Positions 8,999-17,414 of a stretch of 64,000 nucleotides of DNA are shown one piece after another (positions within the stretch are counted from its first letter, which is position 1; each line of letters begins with the position of its first letter). Source of the stretch: Streptomyces actuosus (GTDB lineage Bacteria; Actinomycetota; Actinomycetes; Streptomycetales; Streptomycetaceae); the NCBI RefSeq assembly GCF_016921115.1, contig NZ_JAFFZS010000013.1:62001-126000 (forward strand), given 5' to 3'. The notes below the pieces were generated by a model. The model was not told the origin of the DNA. It saw only the letters and a program-made list of their open reading frames with translations, and did no database searches. The translations under genes were made by a program, and so were the position numbers.

Positions 8999-9022
8999 CG
9001 TCTGCCTCCTCCGGTTACTACG

Positions 9023-9051
9023 TCTATTCACATCCTGTCCTTCTGAATAGA
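9023..9051. promoter_or_regulatory. Inverted repeat in the hutU / decarboxylase divergent promoter
   Basis: Perfect 8-bp arms TCTATTCA (9023-9030) and TGAATAGA (9044-9051) are separated by 13 bp, starting 25 bp upstream of the hutU ATG. This AT-rich block stands out in the GC-rich background and looks like an operator. The right arm belongs to TTCTGAATA (9041-9049), whose complement TATTCAGAA recurs exactly in the promoter of the RpiR gene at 14510-14518. Confidence 0.65.
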
Positions 9052-9147
9052 ACTAGTCAATACGTCGGCGGGTCCGCATCGCCGCGCCGCGGGTGTTTGG
9101 CTGGACGTACCCGGTGCACCGGGACAGGCGACGGAAGGGGGAGAACC

Positions 9148-10521
9148 GTGGATCACGACAGCGACGGTGAGGCGCGGGAGCGGGCGGCCCGGCGGGACGA
9201 GGCGGTGCGCGCGGCCGTGGAGCAGGGGCTGCTGAACCCCGCGGCGCCGCTCGTCGGACTGCTCGACGTCACCGGGATACGCCGGGCGGCGGCCGGGCTG
9301 CGCGCGGCGTTCGACGCGGTGACGGCGCCGGGGACACCCGTCCTGCACGCCTTCGCCGTGAAGGCCACCCCGCTGGTCCCGGTGCTGCGGCTGCTGCACG
9401 ACGAGGGCATCGGCGCGGAGGTCGCGAGCCCCGGCGAGCTGGCCCTGGCACGGGCGGCCGGGGTGCCGGCCACGGCGACCGTGCTGGACTCCCCCGCCAA
9501 GACGCCCGCCGAACTGCGCGAGGCGCTGGCGCTGGGCATCGCCGTCCATGCCGACAACCCGCAGGAACTGGACCGCCTCGACGCTCTCATGCGGTCGGCG
9601 CCCAGCCGTTCGCCCCTCGGCGTCCGGGTCAACCCGCAGGTCGGCGGCGGCTCCATCGAGGCGCTGTCGACGGCGACCGCGACCTCCAAGTTCGGGGTGG
9701 CCCTGCGGGACGAGGGCGCCCGCGACTGGGTGCTGCGGGCCTACGCCGAGCGGCCGTGGCTGACCCGCCTGCACGCGCACACCGGTTCACAGGGCGTCCC
9801 GCTGGCGCTGATGGCGCAGGGCGTGGTGGAGACGTACGCGCTCGCCGAGGAGATCAACCGCCGCGCCGGCCACCGACAGGTCGACACGATCGACATCGGC
9901 GGCGGGCTGCCGGTGAACTTCGCCTCGGACGCGACCGCCCCGACGTACGCGCAGTACGCGCGGCTGCTGAGGGAGGCGGTACCGGGACTGTTCGACGGGC
10001 GGTACGGGCTGGTCACCGAGTTCGGCCGGTCCCTGCTGGCCAAGCACGGCACCACGGTGGCCCGGGTCGAGTACGCCAAGAGCGCCGGCGGACGGCCGGT
10101 GGCCGTCACCCACGCGGGCGTGCAGGTCGCGACGCGCACGGTGTACGCGCCAGGCGCCTGGCCGCTGAGGATCGCCGCCTACGACGCCAAGGGGCGCCCC
10201 AAGCAGGGCCCCGCCGTGGTGCAGGACGTGGCGGGCCCGGCCTGCTTCGCGGGCGACCTGCTGGCCCGGGAGCAGGCGCTGCCCCTGCTGGAGCAGGGCG
10301 ACCACGCGGCGGCACTGGACACGGGCGCCTACTACTTCGCCCACCACTACGCCTACAACTCCCTGGCCCGCCCGGGTGTGTACGGCTTCGTGCCGGACGG
10401 GCGCGGGGGCGTGGCCTTCGCGGTCGTCCGGGAGCCGCAGCCGCTCGCGGAGATCGTCGCCGAGGCCGGCGGGGCGCAGGCCGGCGCCCTCACCACCCTG
10501 CCCGCTGCCGGGCGCGGCTGA
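9148..10521 (+). CDS. Pyridoxal-phosphate group IV decarboxylase (DapDC/ODC-like)
   Basis: The 457-residue protein has the alanine-racemase-like barrel of fold-type III PLP enzymes. HAFAVKA carries the PLP lysine near residue 70. Other motifs are HTGSQG, the glycine-rich phosphate loop DIGGGLPV near residue 250 and an EFGR stretch. The canonical C-terminal CEST signature of lysine, ornithine and diaminopimelate decarboxylases appears as GPACFAGD, so substrate specificity is uncertain. GTG at 9148 follows GGAAGGGGGAG. It is divergent from hutU and shares the 150-bp promoter region. It may make a polyamine or another amine, or act on an unusual amino acid. Confidence 0.88.
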   Translation: MDHDSDGEARERAARRDEAVRAAVEQGLLNPAAPLVGLLDVTGIRRAAAGLRAAFDAVTAPGTPVLHAFAVKATPLVPVLRLLHDEGIGAEVASPGELALARAAGVPATATVLDSPAKTPAELREALALGIAVHADNPQELDRLDALMRSAPSRSPLGVRVNPQVGGGSIEALSTATATSKFGVALRDEGARDWVLRAYAERPWLTRLHAHTGSQGVPLALMAQGVVETYALAEEINRRAGHRQVDTIDIGGGLPVNFASDATAPTYAQYARLLREAVPGLFDGRYGLVTEFGRSLLAKHGTTVARVEYAKSAGGRPVAVTHAGVQVATRTVYAPGAWPLRIAAYDAKGRPKQGPAVVQDVAGPACFAGDLLAREQALPLLEQGDHAAALDTGAYYFAHHYAYNSLARPGVYGFVPDGRGGVAFAVVREPQPLAEIVAEAGGAQAGALTTLPAAGRG

Positions 10522-10683
10522 GCACGCCTGCCACGAACGGGTCAACCGGTCCGAACATGGAGACAGTCGACCCACACTAGTCCGCTCACCGCACGTTCCA
10601 CTGGAAAATGCCAGAACCCTCATCCGCCCCCCGCACCGTGCGTAGTCTCTTCGTCACTCGACCGGACCCCAGGCGGGAGGGGA
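10522..10683. promoter_or_regulatory. Promoter region of the Roadblock operon
   Basis: This 162-bp gap holds a compact inverted repeat TTCCA-C-TGGAA (10596-10606) and a TAGTCT hexamer about 40 bp before the first Roadblock start that could be a -10 box. I see no hairpin terminator for the preceding decarboxylase. Confidence 0.35.
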
Positions 10684-11094
10684 GTGACGGTGCCCGGAAT
10701 TGACGAGTGCCTGCTGGAGGCGATGCGGCTGCCCGGCGCCCGTGGTGCCGCGCTGGTCGACTGGACCAGCGGACTGGCCCTGGGGGTCGTCGGGGAGTTC
10801 CCCGGCGGCGACCACGAGGCCGCTGCGGCCGAGGTCGCCGAGCTCGCACGGCTGGCCGCCGAGCAGCCGGCCTTCGCCCCCGAGGGCACCGCGGACACCG
10901 GACCGGCCGACGCCGATCCGGCCATCGAGGACGTGATCGTCAGCAACCGGGACGGGTACCACCTGCTGAGGTTCGTCCCGGCGCCGTTCGACAGCGGCGC
11001 GGTCCTGCACCTGTGGCTGGGCCGCCCCGACGGCAATCTCGCGCTGGCCCGCATGAGGCTGGGCGAGATGGCCGGACGGCTGGTGCTGGGATGA
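10684..11094 (+). CDS. Roadblock/LC7-domain protein (first of three)
   Basis: The 136-residue protein has the Roadblock fold signature: GARGAALVDWTSGLALG early, and YHLLRFVP with a final helix LALARMRLGEMAGRLV. Bacterial Roadblock/MglB-type proteins usually act as GTPase-activating or scaffold partners of small Ras-like GTPases. Its closest relative in the window is the third Roadblock protein (12481-12855), which shares the (A)LVD(W/Y)TSG(L/M)ALG motif. It starts at GTG 10684 and overlaps the next gene by 4 bp (ATGA). No GTPase or DUF742 gene lies beside it, unlike the classical Streptomyces conservons. Confidence 0.88.
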   Translation: MTVPGIDECLLEAMRLPGARGAALVDWTSGLALGVVGEFPGGDHEAAAAEVAELARLAAEQPAFAPEGTADTGPADADPAIEDVIVSNRDGYHLLRFVPAPFDSGAVLHLWLGRPDGNLALARMRLGEMAGRLVLG

Positions 11095-11945
11095 CCGTGG
11101 TCGAAGCCCCTCCCCCGCTGCCGATACGGGACAAGACGACCCGCGATCGGGTCGACGGCGGCCTGTCGCCGATGCTCACCCGCCTCGCGGCCGAACAGGC
11201 CACCGGCGTCCTGGTCCGCGAGGGCGGCAGCCTGCATCTGGCCGGCGGCCTGGTGCTGCACGCCGAGAGCCGGTTCGCCCCCGGCCTGGGCACCCTGCTG
11301 ACGGCACACGGCGCGCTGACCGCCGAGGAGTGGTGGACGGCGGTCGGTGAGGCCGGCGACCTCGCGGGCACCGCCCGGCTGCTGCTGGCCGGCGGGCATC
11401 TGACCCGCGCCGCGGTGCAGATCTGCCACCTCCAGACGCTCTACGACGCCGCCTACTTCGCCCTCGCCCCCAGCAGCAGCCCGGGCCGCTTCCACTACGG
11501 CGCCGTGCACGTCGACACCGGCGAGGATGCGGGCAGCCCACTGCCCGCGGTGCCGGTCGCGGACGTGGAGCGCGAGGTGGTGCGCCGGCGCACCCTGCTG
11601 CACGGGCTGTGGCCCGACGCGCTCACCGACAGCGAGCCGCTGGTGCGCACCCACCCGATCGCCGCCCCCGCGCTCACCCCCCGGCAGACCGCGGTGCTCG
11701 CCCTGGTCGACGGGGTCCGCACCGCGCCGGACATCGCGATCGCGCAGGGCGGGCGGGCCTTCCCCACGCTGGTGGAGGTGCGGCGCCTGGCCGCTGCGGG
11801 GCTGCTCGCCATGCCGCCGGCACCACCACCGCCCGCAGCACAGCCGCCGGGCCCGCCGATGGGCGTGCCGGTTGCCCCGCCCGACGATTTCGATCCCCAC
11901 ATCGCCTTGCTGAAGAGGGTCAGGGATGCGCTGGAGGCCCTTTGA
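11091..11945 (+). CDS. PATAN/DUF4388-like signalling protein
   Basis: The 284-residue soluble protein has an N-terminal region (GLSPMLTRLAAEQATGVLVRE, LHLAGGLVLHAES, LGTLLTAHGAL) of the PATAN/DUF4388 type. In other bacteria this type of domain occurs in response-regulator and Roadblock-linked systems. The middle is alpha-helical, with TPRQTAVLALVDGVRT resembling a winged-helix stretch near residue 205. The end is a Pro-rich linker plus a short helix. ATG at 11091 overlaps the upstream Roadblock stop. It is probably a partner or sensor for the three flanking Roadblock proteins. The DUF assignment is from recognition only. Confidence 0.75.
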   Translation: MTVVEAPPPLPIRDKTTRDRVDGGLSPMLTRLAAEQATGVLVREGGSLHLAGGLVLHAESRFAPGLGTLLTAHGALTAEEWWTAVGEAGDLAGTARLLLAGGHLTRAAVQICHLQTLYDAAYFALAPSSSPGRFHYGAVHVDTGEDAGSPLPAVPVADVEREVVRRRTLLHGLWPDALTDSEPLVRTHPIAAPALTPRQTAVLALVDGVRTAPDIAIAQGGRAFPTLVEVRRLAAAGLLAMPPAPPPPAAQPPGPPMGVPVAPPDDFDPHIALLKRVRDALEAL

Positions 11946-11991
11946 CCGGCCACAACCCCGAGCCGAGCCCCCTGTCGAGAGGAGACCACCG

Positions 11992-12465
11992 ATGGCGGCA
12001 GAGGCCGAGATCCTCGATGAGCTCCGCCGCCTGCGCGCCCGCCTCCCCCAGCTGACCGGGGCCGTGGCCGCCGGGCGCGACGGCCTGGTCCTCGCGCACG
12101 ACGCACCCGGTGTCGAGCCGGACGGGCTGTCCGCGCTCACGGCCACCACGCTCGCCGTGGCGATCGGCATGACCGACGCCACCGACCGCGGGGAGTTCCG
12201 CGAACTGCTGATCCGGGGCACCCAGGGCTACGTCGCGACGTACGCGGCCGGCCGTCATGCCGTCCTGACCCTGCTCACCCAGGACCGCGTCAATGTCGGC
12301 CGGCTGCATCTGGAGGGCCGCCGCGCCGGCGCCCGCATCGGAGATCTGGTCGACGCCCACGAAGCGGCGGCACGGGAAACCGCCCTGCCCGCCGCAGTAC
12401 CGAAGGAGTCCGCGCGCACGCTTCCCACCAGGGCAGTCAACGCACGGACCACGACAGATAGTTGA
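11992..12465 (+). CDS. Roadblock/LC7-domain protein (second of three)
   Basis: This 157-residue protein is more divergent than its two neighbours. Residues about 1-110 carry the pattern ILDELRRLRARLPQLTGAVAAGRDGLVLAHDAP, then LTATTLAVAIGMTDAT, with a strand pair ending in LTLLTQDRVNVGRLHLEGRR. That matches the MglB-like Roadblock layout. The C-terminal tail is disordered-looking. ATG at 11992 is preceded by GAGAGGAG. It is 46 bp downstream of the PATAN gene and 15 bp before the third Roadblock gene, so probably one transcript. Confidence 0.82.
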   Translation: MAAEAEILDELRRLRARLPQLTGAVAAGRDGLVLAHDAPGVEPDGLSALTATTLAVAIGMTDATDRGEFRELLIRGTQGYVATYAAGRHAVLTLLTQDRVNVGRLHLEGRRAGARIGDLVDAHEAAARETALPAAVPKESARTLPTRAVNARTTTDS

Positions 12466-12480
12466 GAGGCAAACACCGCC

Positions 12481-12855
12481 ATGGCCAACACCGAGACCGC
12501 GCTGAAGGAAGCCCTCGCCTCCATCGAGGGCGCGATGGGAGCTGCACTCGTCGACTACACCAGCGGAATGGCGCTGGGCACGATCGGCAGCAGCAAGAGC
12601 TTCGACCTCAACGTCGCCGCCGCCGGCAACACGGACGTCATCCGCGCCAAGATGCGCACCATGGAGCACCTCGGCCTCAAGGCCGAGATCGAGGACATCC
12701 TGATCACACTGACCGACCAGTACCACCTGATCCGCCTGCTGAGCGGCCGGAGCGGCAACGGGCTCTTCCTCTACCTGGTGCTCGACGCCAAGCGGGCCAA
12801 CCTGGCGATGGCCCGCCACCAGCTGAGGAGGATCGAGGGGGAGCTGGAGGTGTGA
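12481..12855 (+). CDS. Roadblock/LC7-domain protein (third of three)
   Basis: The compact 124-residue Roadblock protein has MGAALVDYTSGMALGTIG near the start, a central helix and ILITLTDQYHLIRLLSG, closing with ARHQLRRIEGELEV. It is shorter and cleaner than the first paralogue and looks like a single minimal domain. Its last 85 bp overlap, on the opposite strand, the predicted end of the membrane-protein gene 12771-13526. That overlap may be an artefact of that gene's frame. Confidence 0.88.
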   Translation: MANTETALKEALASIEGAMGAALVDYTSGMALGTIGSSKSFDLNVAAAGNTDVIRAKMRTMEHLGLKAEIEDILITLTDQYHLIRLLSGRSGNGLFLYLVLDAKRANLAMARHQLRRIEGELEV

Positions 12856-13526
12856 GCCCCCGCCGCGGCCGCTACCCGGTGCGGCGATCCGTCCCGCCGC
12901 AGCGCTGAGGCGCAACCCTCCCTAGACCGGCACCGCGGTGCGGCGGGGGGGGATCCGCCCGGGGCCGCGTCGCCCGCGGCCACACCCGTGCTGCGGAAGG
13001 CCTTCACGGGCCGCCCGGCCGGGCGTCCGCCACGCCCGTCCAGCCAGTCGACGCGCACCCACAGCAGGGCGTCCCCAGCCCGCTCGCGCCGACCGAGCCA
13101 GGCGGCCTTCAGCCACAGCCCGGTGCCGATCCCGGCGAGCAGCAGACCGCCGGCCGCCGGCAGGGCGAAGGCCGAGCCGAGGGCGGCGGCGAACGCGAGC
13201 AGCAGCCACCAGCGGTGACCGCGGCGCCAGGCGCGCACGGTCACCGCACGGTCCTGGAGGATGTCGTGCTTGCCCGCGCGGGCGGCCCCGCGGGCGAGGG
13301 CGGTGTACCGCTTGCGCCGCGGCAGGGCGGTCGCCGCGGCGGCGACGACGAAGAGGGCGGCGCCGGCGAGGACGCCGATCCGGCGTCCGGTCAGTCCTTC
13401 CGGCGCCGCGCCGACCCCGGCGGCGACCACCCCGAGCCACCACAGCGGGGCGGCCCCCGCTCGTACGACGACGGCCACTCGGGCCAGCCCATGTCCTCCG
13501 CGCGCCACGTCGGCCTCCCGTGTCAC
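12771..13526 (-). CDS. Predicted integral membrane protein, doubtful 3' end
   Basis: The protein is unrecognised. From the GTG at 13526, residues 20-40, 50-68 and 105-145 are hydrophobic, giving three or four membrane helices, with a basic loop RRKRYTALARGAARAGKH between. The last 60 residues read as unstructured sequence and run antisense into the Roadblock gene. Just before that part the coding strand has a run of eight C (12945-12952). One base more would end the gene at 12922, and one fewer near 12871. The true C-terminus is therefore uncertain. Confidence 0.6.
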   Translation of the reverse strand: MTREADVARGGHGLARVAVVVRAGAAPLWWLGVVAAGVGAAPEGLTGRRIGVLAGAALFVVAAAATALPRRKRYTALARGAARAGKHDILQDRAVTVRAWRRGHRWWLLLAFAAALGSAFALPAAGGLLLAGIGTGLWLKAAWLGRRERAGDALLWVRVDWLDGRGGRPAGRPVKAFRSTGVAAGDAAPGGSPPAAPRCRSREGCASALRRDGSPHRVAAAAGAHTSSSPSILLSWWRAIARLARLASSTR

Positions 13527-13602
13527 GTCTCTGCGTTCTGTCGGTCCGTCCTGCGGGGACGTCAGCGGCGGAACGTGAGACGAGTATGAGAGCGCGCGGA
13601 CG

Positions 13603-14445
13603 TCACTCGACGAACAGTCCCCGCACCGCCGCCCTGGCGTCGAACTCCTCCAGGCGGGCCTGGGCGTCCGGCAGGTCGTCGCACATCGCCTCCAGCAGCA
13701 CCCGCCCGAGCAGCATCGGCGCGCAGGCGGTGTCGAAGGCGAGTCCGGTGCCGACGGCAGCGGGCAGCAGCAGATCCGAGGCGCGGGCGACGGGCGCGAA
13801 GGCGGAGTCGGCGACCGTGACCACGGTCAGTCCCGCGTCCTTGGCGTACTGGAGGGTGTCCAGCACCTCGCGCGGGTGCCGCGGCAGCGCGAAGCAGAGC
13901 AGGGCCGTGGCGCCGGCCCGCACGGCCGCGTCGAGGCGGTCGTGGATCATCGTGCCGCCCTCGTTGAGCAGCCGGACGTCCGGGTGCACCTTGGCGGCGA
14001 AGTACGCGAACCCGTACGCCTGGGAGGCGGCGGCGCGCAGCCCGAGCACGGGCAGGGGGCGGGAGGCCGCCAGGGCCCGGCCGGCCCGCTGCACCGGCCT
14101 GGGGTCGGCCAGCAGGTCCGCCAGGTGGCGCAGGTTCTCGATCTCGGCCTCGACGGCCTGCTGGTACTCGTTGTGCGCGCCCGCGGTGCCGGCCTGCTCG
14201 GCGGGGGCGACCTCGCGCAGATGGCGGCGCAGTGCGGGGTAGCCGTCGAAGCCGAGGGCGACGGCGAAGCGGGTCACCGACGGCTGGCTGACCCCGGCCA
14301 GCTCGGCGAGTTCGACGCTGGACAGGAACGGCACGTCGGCCGCGCGACGGACCATGCTGTGCGCGATGCGGCGCTGGGTCGGAGTGAGCCGGTGCCCTTC
14401 GAAGAGCGCCTGCAACCGGCTCGCAGGGCTGTCGGTCACGCTCAT
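13603..14445 (-). CDS. RpiR/MurR-family transcriptional regulator
   Basis: The 280-residue regulator has an N-terminal helix-turn-helix of the RpiR type (LTPTQRRIAHSMV, LSSVELAELAGVSQPSVTRFAVALGFDGYPALRRHL, residues about 20-80). A sugar-isomerase (SIS) effector domain spans about 105-250 (LGLRAAASQAYGFAYFAAKV, TALLCFALPRHPREV). SIS domains sense phosphosugars or other small metabolites. ATG at 14445 with GGGGGAG is preferred to an upstream in-frame start at 14508. The promoter carries overlapping inverted repeats, suggesting autoregulation. A shared 9-mer with the hutU promoter suggests it may also control the hut operon. Confidence 0.92.
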   Translation of the reverse strand: MSVTDSPASRLQALFEGHRLTPTQRRIAHSMVRRAADVPFLSSVELAELAGVSQPSVTRFAVALGFDGYPALRRHLREVAPAEQAGTAGAHNEYQQAVEAEIENLRHLADLLADPRPVQRAGRALAASRPLPVLGLRAAASQAYGFAYFAAKVHPDVRLLNEGGTMIHDRLDAAVRAGATALLCFALPRHPREVLDTLQYAKDAGLTVVTVADSAFAPVARASDLLLPAAVGTGLAFDTACAPMLLGRVLLEAMCDDLPDAQARLEEFDARAAVRGLFVE

Positions 14446-14509
14446 GGCGTACTCCCCCTCCAGGTGTCCTCGACGCTCCGCGAGAGTACAGGGACCGGAC
14501 ATCGACAAT

Positions 14510-14548
14510 TATTCAGAATACATAAATTCTGCATACGGCTATGCAGAA
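14510..14548. promoter_or_regulatory. Overlapping inverted repeats upstream of the RpiR gene
   Basis: Two palindromes overlap here: CAGAAT-N6-ATTCTG (14514-14531), and perfect 9-bp arms TTCTGCATA / TATGCAGAA (14527-14535 and 14540-14548). Together they give repeated half-sites of the form ATTCAGAA / TTCTGnAT. The region is AT-rich and about 65-100 bp upstream of the RpiR start. An operator for RpiR itself is the simplest reading. Confidence 0.65.
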
Positions 14549-14723
14549 CCGACCGGGAACCTGCCCCCGCCCGGCCCCCGCCCGACCGCCGGTGCCGAGG
14601 CCGGTGCGGTGCGGGTGTGTTCCCGTCCTCCCCGCGCCCCCGCACCGACTGGGGGGCTTTCCCCAGTGCGGCGGGCGTCCCCGCTCCCTACCGTGGACGG
14701 TCATGACCCGATGGGAGACGGCG

Positions 14724-15164
14724 ATGGACACCCGCGACAGCGACCTGAAGAAGGAACTCGACGCGACCCTGTACGCCCGCAGGGAGCTGGGTGAGGAGTA
14801 CGAGTCGGCGCTCGTCGACTCCTTCCTGGGGAAGGTCGACCAGCGCATCGACGACGCGGTGGAGCGCCGGGTCCGGCGGCAGCTCGCCGAGCAGCGGATG
14901 GCGGTCGCCCGCGACGCGCGGTCGCCGAGGTCCACCGACTCCTTCGGCGAACGCTTCGGCTTCGGCATCGTCACGATGGTCCTGGCGATCCCGCTCTCCG
15001 GCATCGGCGCCGGCGCGGCCCACCTGCCCGGTCTGGTGGTCACCTGGGCGGGCATCGTCGGCGTCAACGTCGTCCAGGCCGCGCGCACCAGCCCTGAGCT
15101 GTTCCGCCGCCGGCGCAGGACCGACGGCCGGGCGGACGGCGGCGACGGCGGCTGGGAGGACTGA
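14724..15164 (+). CDS. Small membrane protein of unknown function
   Basis: The 146-residue protein has an N-terminal charged helical region (SDLKKELDATLYARRELGEEYESALVDSF, VDQRIDDAVERRVRRQL). A hydrophobic hairpin follows at about residues 80-115 (FGIVTMVLAIPLSGIGAGA and LVVTWAGIVGVNVVQ), then a basic, Gly/Asp-rich tail. ATG at 14724 with GGGAG eight bases upstream is chosen over ATG 14703, which lacks a ribosome binding site. I recognise it only as a type of protein common in Streptomyces; its function is unknown. Confidence 0.8.
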   Translation: MDTRDSDLKKELDATLYARRELGEEYESALVDSFLGKVDQRIDDAVERRVRRQLAEQRMAVARDARSPRSTDSFGERFGFGIVTMVLAIPLSGIGAGAAHLPGLVVTWAGIVGVNVVQAARTSPELFRRRRRTDGRADGGDGGWED

Positions 15165-15870
15165 GCCGGCCCGGCGGACCGGTCGGCGAGGAGGCGCGGC
15201 CCCACCGCAAGGCCCGAGTCGCCTTCTCGGTCCCGCGGTCGCCGCCGGGCCTGCGGGGTGGAGCCTGGGGCCGGGAGGCGGGAGGCCGGCACCGCGGGCC
15301 GGTCGGGGGGAAGTCGTGCGCGGGGACCGCCGCACCCCCATCGCTGGGGGGCGGGACGACGGCGGTCCCCGCGAGGGACGCGGGCCGGGTCAGGGCCGGG
15401 CTGCGCGTCCGTGGCGTCCGTGGAGGTCCGGGAGCCGCTCCGGAGGTCCGTGACGCCGTTCGGCGTCGGCCGGGGCGGGGAGCCTCCCCCAGTGCTCGAT
15501 GCCTGGGAGGTACCCCCCTTGCCCTGCCGACATCCACCAATGTGCCGGACGCGTGTTAAGCGGGTGCTGCGTGGACGTGACGCGCTCGTACCACTTCCGC
15601 GAACTCCGCCCACCTGGGCGATCGGCTCAAGTTCGGCGCGGGCACGGGCGGTTCACCGGACATTCGCCGCCGGTTCCCGTCCGGGACCGCACATCCGCGG
15701 CAGGCACGGCGGCACCCCGGACACCGGCCCCGACGCCCGCCACCCGGCGCCCCGGCCGCTGCCCGGTGGCAGCGGCCCGCGCCCTGGCGGGGGTGCGGGA
15801 ACTGCTCGACAGGGCCACGACGGCGCTGCGGCGTCCGGCGGCTCGCCGTGGCCCTACCCGTTCGGCGCGC
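15165..15870. other. 706-bp gap with one long hairpin, no convincing gene
   Basis: Open frames here lack recognisable protein features. A hairpin with perfect 12-bp arms (15321-15332 and 15360-15371) and an inner CCCCCA/TGGGGG stem could terminate transcription of the upstream plus-strand gene. The rest is GC-rich sequence in which I see nothing further. Confidence 0.5.
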
Positions 15871-17253
15871 TCAGGCCTTGGCGAGGAAGGCGAGCAGGTC
15901 CTGCCGGCTGACGACGCCGGTCGGCTTGCCCTCGACCAGGACGATCGCCGCGTCGGCCCGGCCGAGCACGTTCATCAGGTCGCCGACGGGCTCGCCGGAG
16001 CCGACCTGCGGAAGCGGCTCCGACATGTGCTTCTCCAGCGGGTCGTCGAGGGAGGCCCGCTTGCTGAACAGGGCGTCCAGCAGCTCCCGCTCGACGACCG
16101 AGCCGACGATCTCGGCGGCCATCACGTCCGGGTGCCCGGCGCCCGGCTTGACGACCGGCATCTGGGAGACGCCGTACTCGCGCAGCACCTCGATGGCCTG
16201 ACCGACGGTCTCCTCCGGGTGCATGTGGACGAGGGACGGGATGGCGCCGTGCTCCTTGTCGTCGAGGACGTCGCTGACGCGGGCGTTGGGCCCCTCGTCC
16301 TCCAGGAAGCCGTAGTCGGCCATCCACTCGTCGTTGAAGATCTTGCTGAGGTAGCCGCGCCCGCTGTCCGGAAGCAGGACCACGACCACGTCGTCCTCGG
16401 TCAGCCGCTCGGCCACCCGCAGCGCGGCGACGACGGCCATGCCGCAGGAGCCGCCGACGAGCAGGCCCTCCTCCCGGGCCAGCCTGCGGGTCATCTGGAA
16501 GGCGTCCTTGTCGGAGACGGCGACGATCTCGTCCGCGACCTCTCCGTCGTAGGCGGTCGGCCAGAAGTCCTCACCCACGCCCTCGATCAGGTAAGGCCGC
16601 CCGGAGCCCCCGGAGTACACCGAGCCCTCGGGGTCGGCGCCGATGACCTTCACCGTGCCGCCGCTGATCTCCTTCAGGTAGCGGCCGGTGCCGGAGATGG
16701 TGCCGCCGGTGCCGACGCCCGCCACGAAGTGGGTCAGCTTCCCCTCCGTCTGCTCCCACAGCTCCGGGCCGGTGGAGTAGTAGTGGGAGAGGGCGTTGTT
16801 GGGGTTGGAGTACTGGTCGGGCTTCCAGGCACCGGGCGTCTCACGGACCAGCCGGTCGGAGACGTTGTAGTAGGAGTCCGGGTGCTCCGGTGCGACGGCC
16901 GTGGGGCACACGACCACCTCGGCGCCGTAGGCACGCAGCACATTGATCTTGTCGGTGCTCACCTTGTCAGGGCACACGAAGATGCACTTGTAGCCCTTCT
17001 GCTGGGCCACGATGGCCAGACCGACGCCGGTGTTCCCGCTGGTCGGCTCGACGATCGTGCCCCCGGGCTTCAACTCCCCGCTCTGCTCGGCCGCCTCGAT
17101 CATGCGCACGGCGATGCGGTCCTTCACGGAGCCGCCCGGGTTGAAGTACTCCACCTTGGCCAGGACGGTCGCCTTGATGCCCTTGGTCACGCTGTTGAGC
17201 CTCACCAGCGGGGTGTTGCCGACGAGGCTGATCATCGAGTCGTGGAATTGCAC
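15871..17253 (-). CDS. cbs: Cystathionine beta-synthase
   Basis: The 460-residue PLP enzyme condenses serine and homocysteine to cystathionine in reverse transsulfuration. The N-terminal catalytic part has SLVGNTPLVRLN, the PLP-lysine motif NPGGSVKDRIAV (about residue 40), the PTSGNTGVGLA substrate loop and the GVGTGGTISG phosphate loop. The C-terminus carries two CBS domains (about 335-460; SLVHMHPEETVGQAIEVL, AAIVLVEGKPTGVVSRQDLL), absent from cysteine synthases. GTG at 17253 with GGAG six bases away is preferred to TTG 17274. It is monocistronic in appearance and divergent from the SGNH hydrolase. Confidence 0.93.
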   Translation of the reverse strand: MQFHDSMISLVGNTPLVRLNSVTKGIKATVLAKVEYFNPGGSVKDRIAVRMIEAAEQSGELKPGGTIVEPTSGNTGVGLAIVAQQKGYKCIFVCPDKVSTDKINVLRAYGAEVVVCPTAVAPEHPDSYYNVSDRLVRETPGAWKPDQYSNPNNALSHYYSTGPELWEQTEGKLTHFVAGVGTGGTISGTGRYLKEISGGTVKVIGADPEGSVYSGGSGRPYLIEGVGEDFWPTAYDGEVADEIVAVSDKDAFQMTRRLAREEGLLVGGSCGMAVVAALRVAERLTEDDVVVVLLPDSGRGYLSKIFNDEWMADYGFLEDEGPNARVSDVLDDKEHGAIPSLVHMHPEETVGQAIEVLREYGVSQMPVVKPGAGHPDVMAAEIVGSVVERELLDALFSKRASLDDPLEKHMSEPLPQVGSGEPVGDLMNVLGRADAAIVLVEGKPTGVVSRQDLLAFLAKA

Positions 17254-17414
17254 CGTTGTCTCCGGATGCTGCAAAAGGATGTGGTCGTGAACTGTTCCGC
17301 CAGCCTATGGCCTGCGACGGATCCGTGACGGGCGTTCACTCCCTGTGGAGATTGGGCGACGGTCCGTACGGGGCAAGGAGTGGATGTACGGCTACGAGGA
17401 GGTGGCGGCGACGC

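Noticed and set aside
10684..12855. Classical Streptomyces conservon
   Set aside because: There is no sensor kinase, DUF742 or GTPase gene beside the Roadblock genes.
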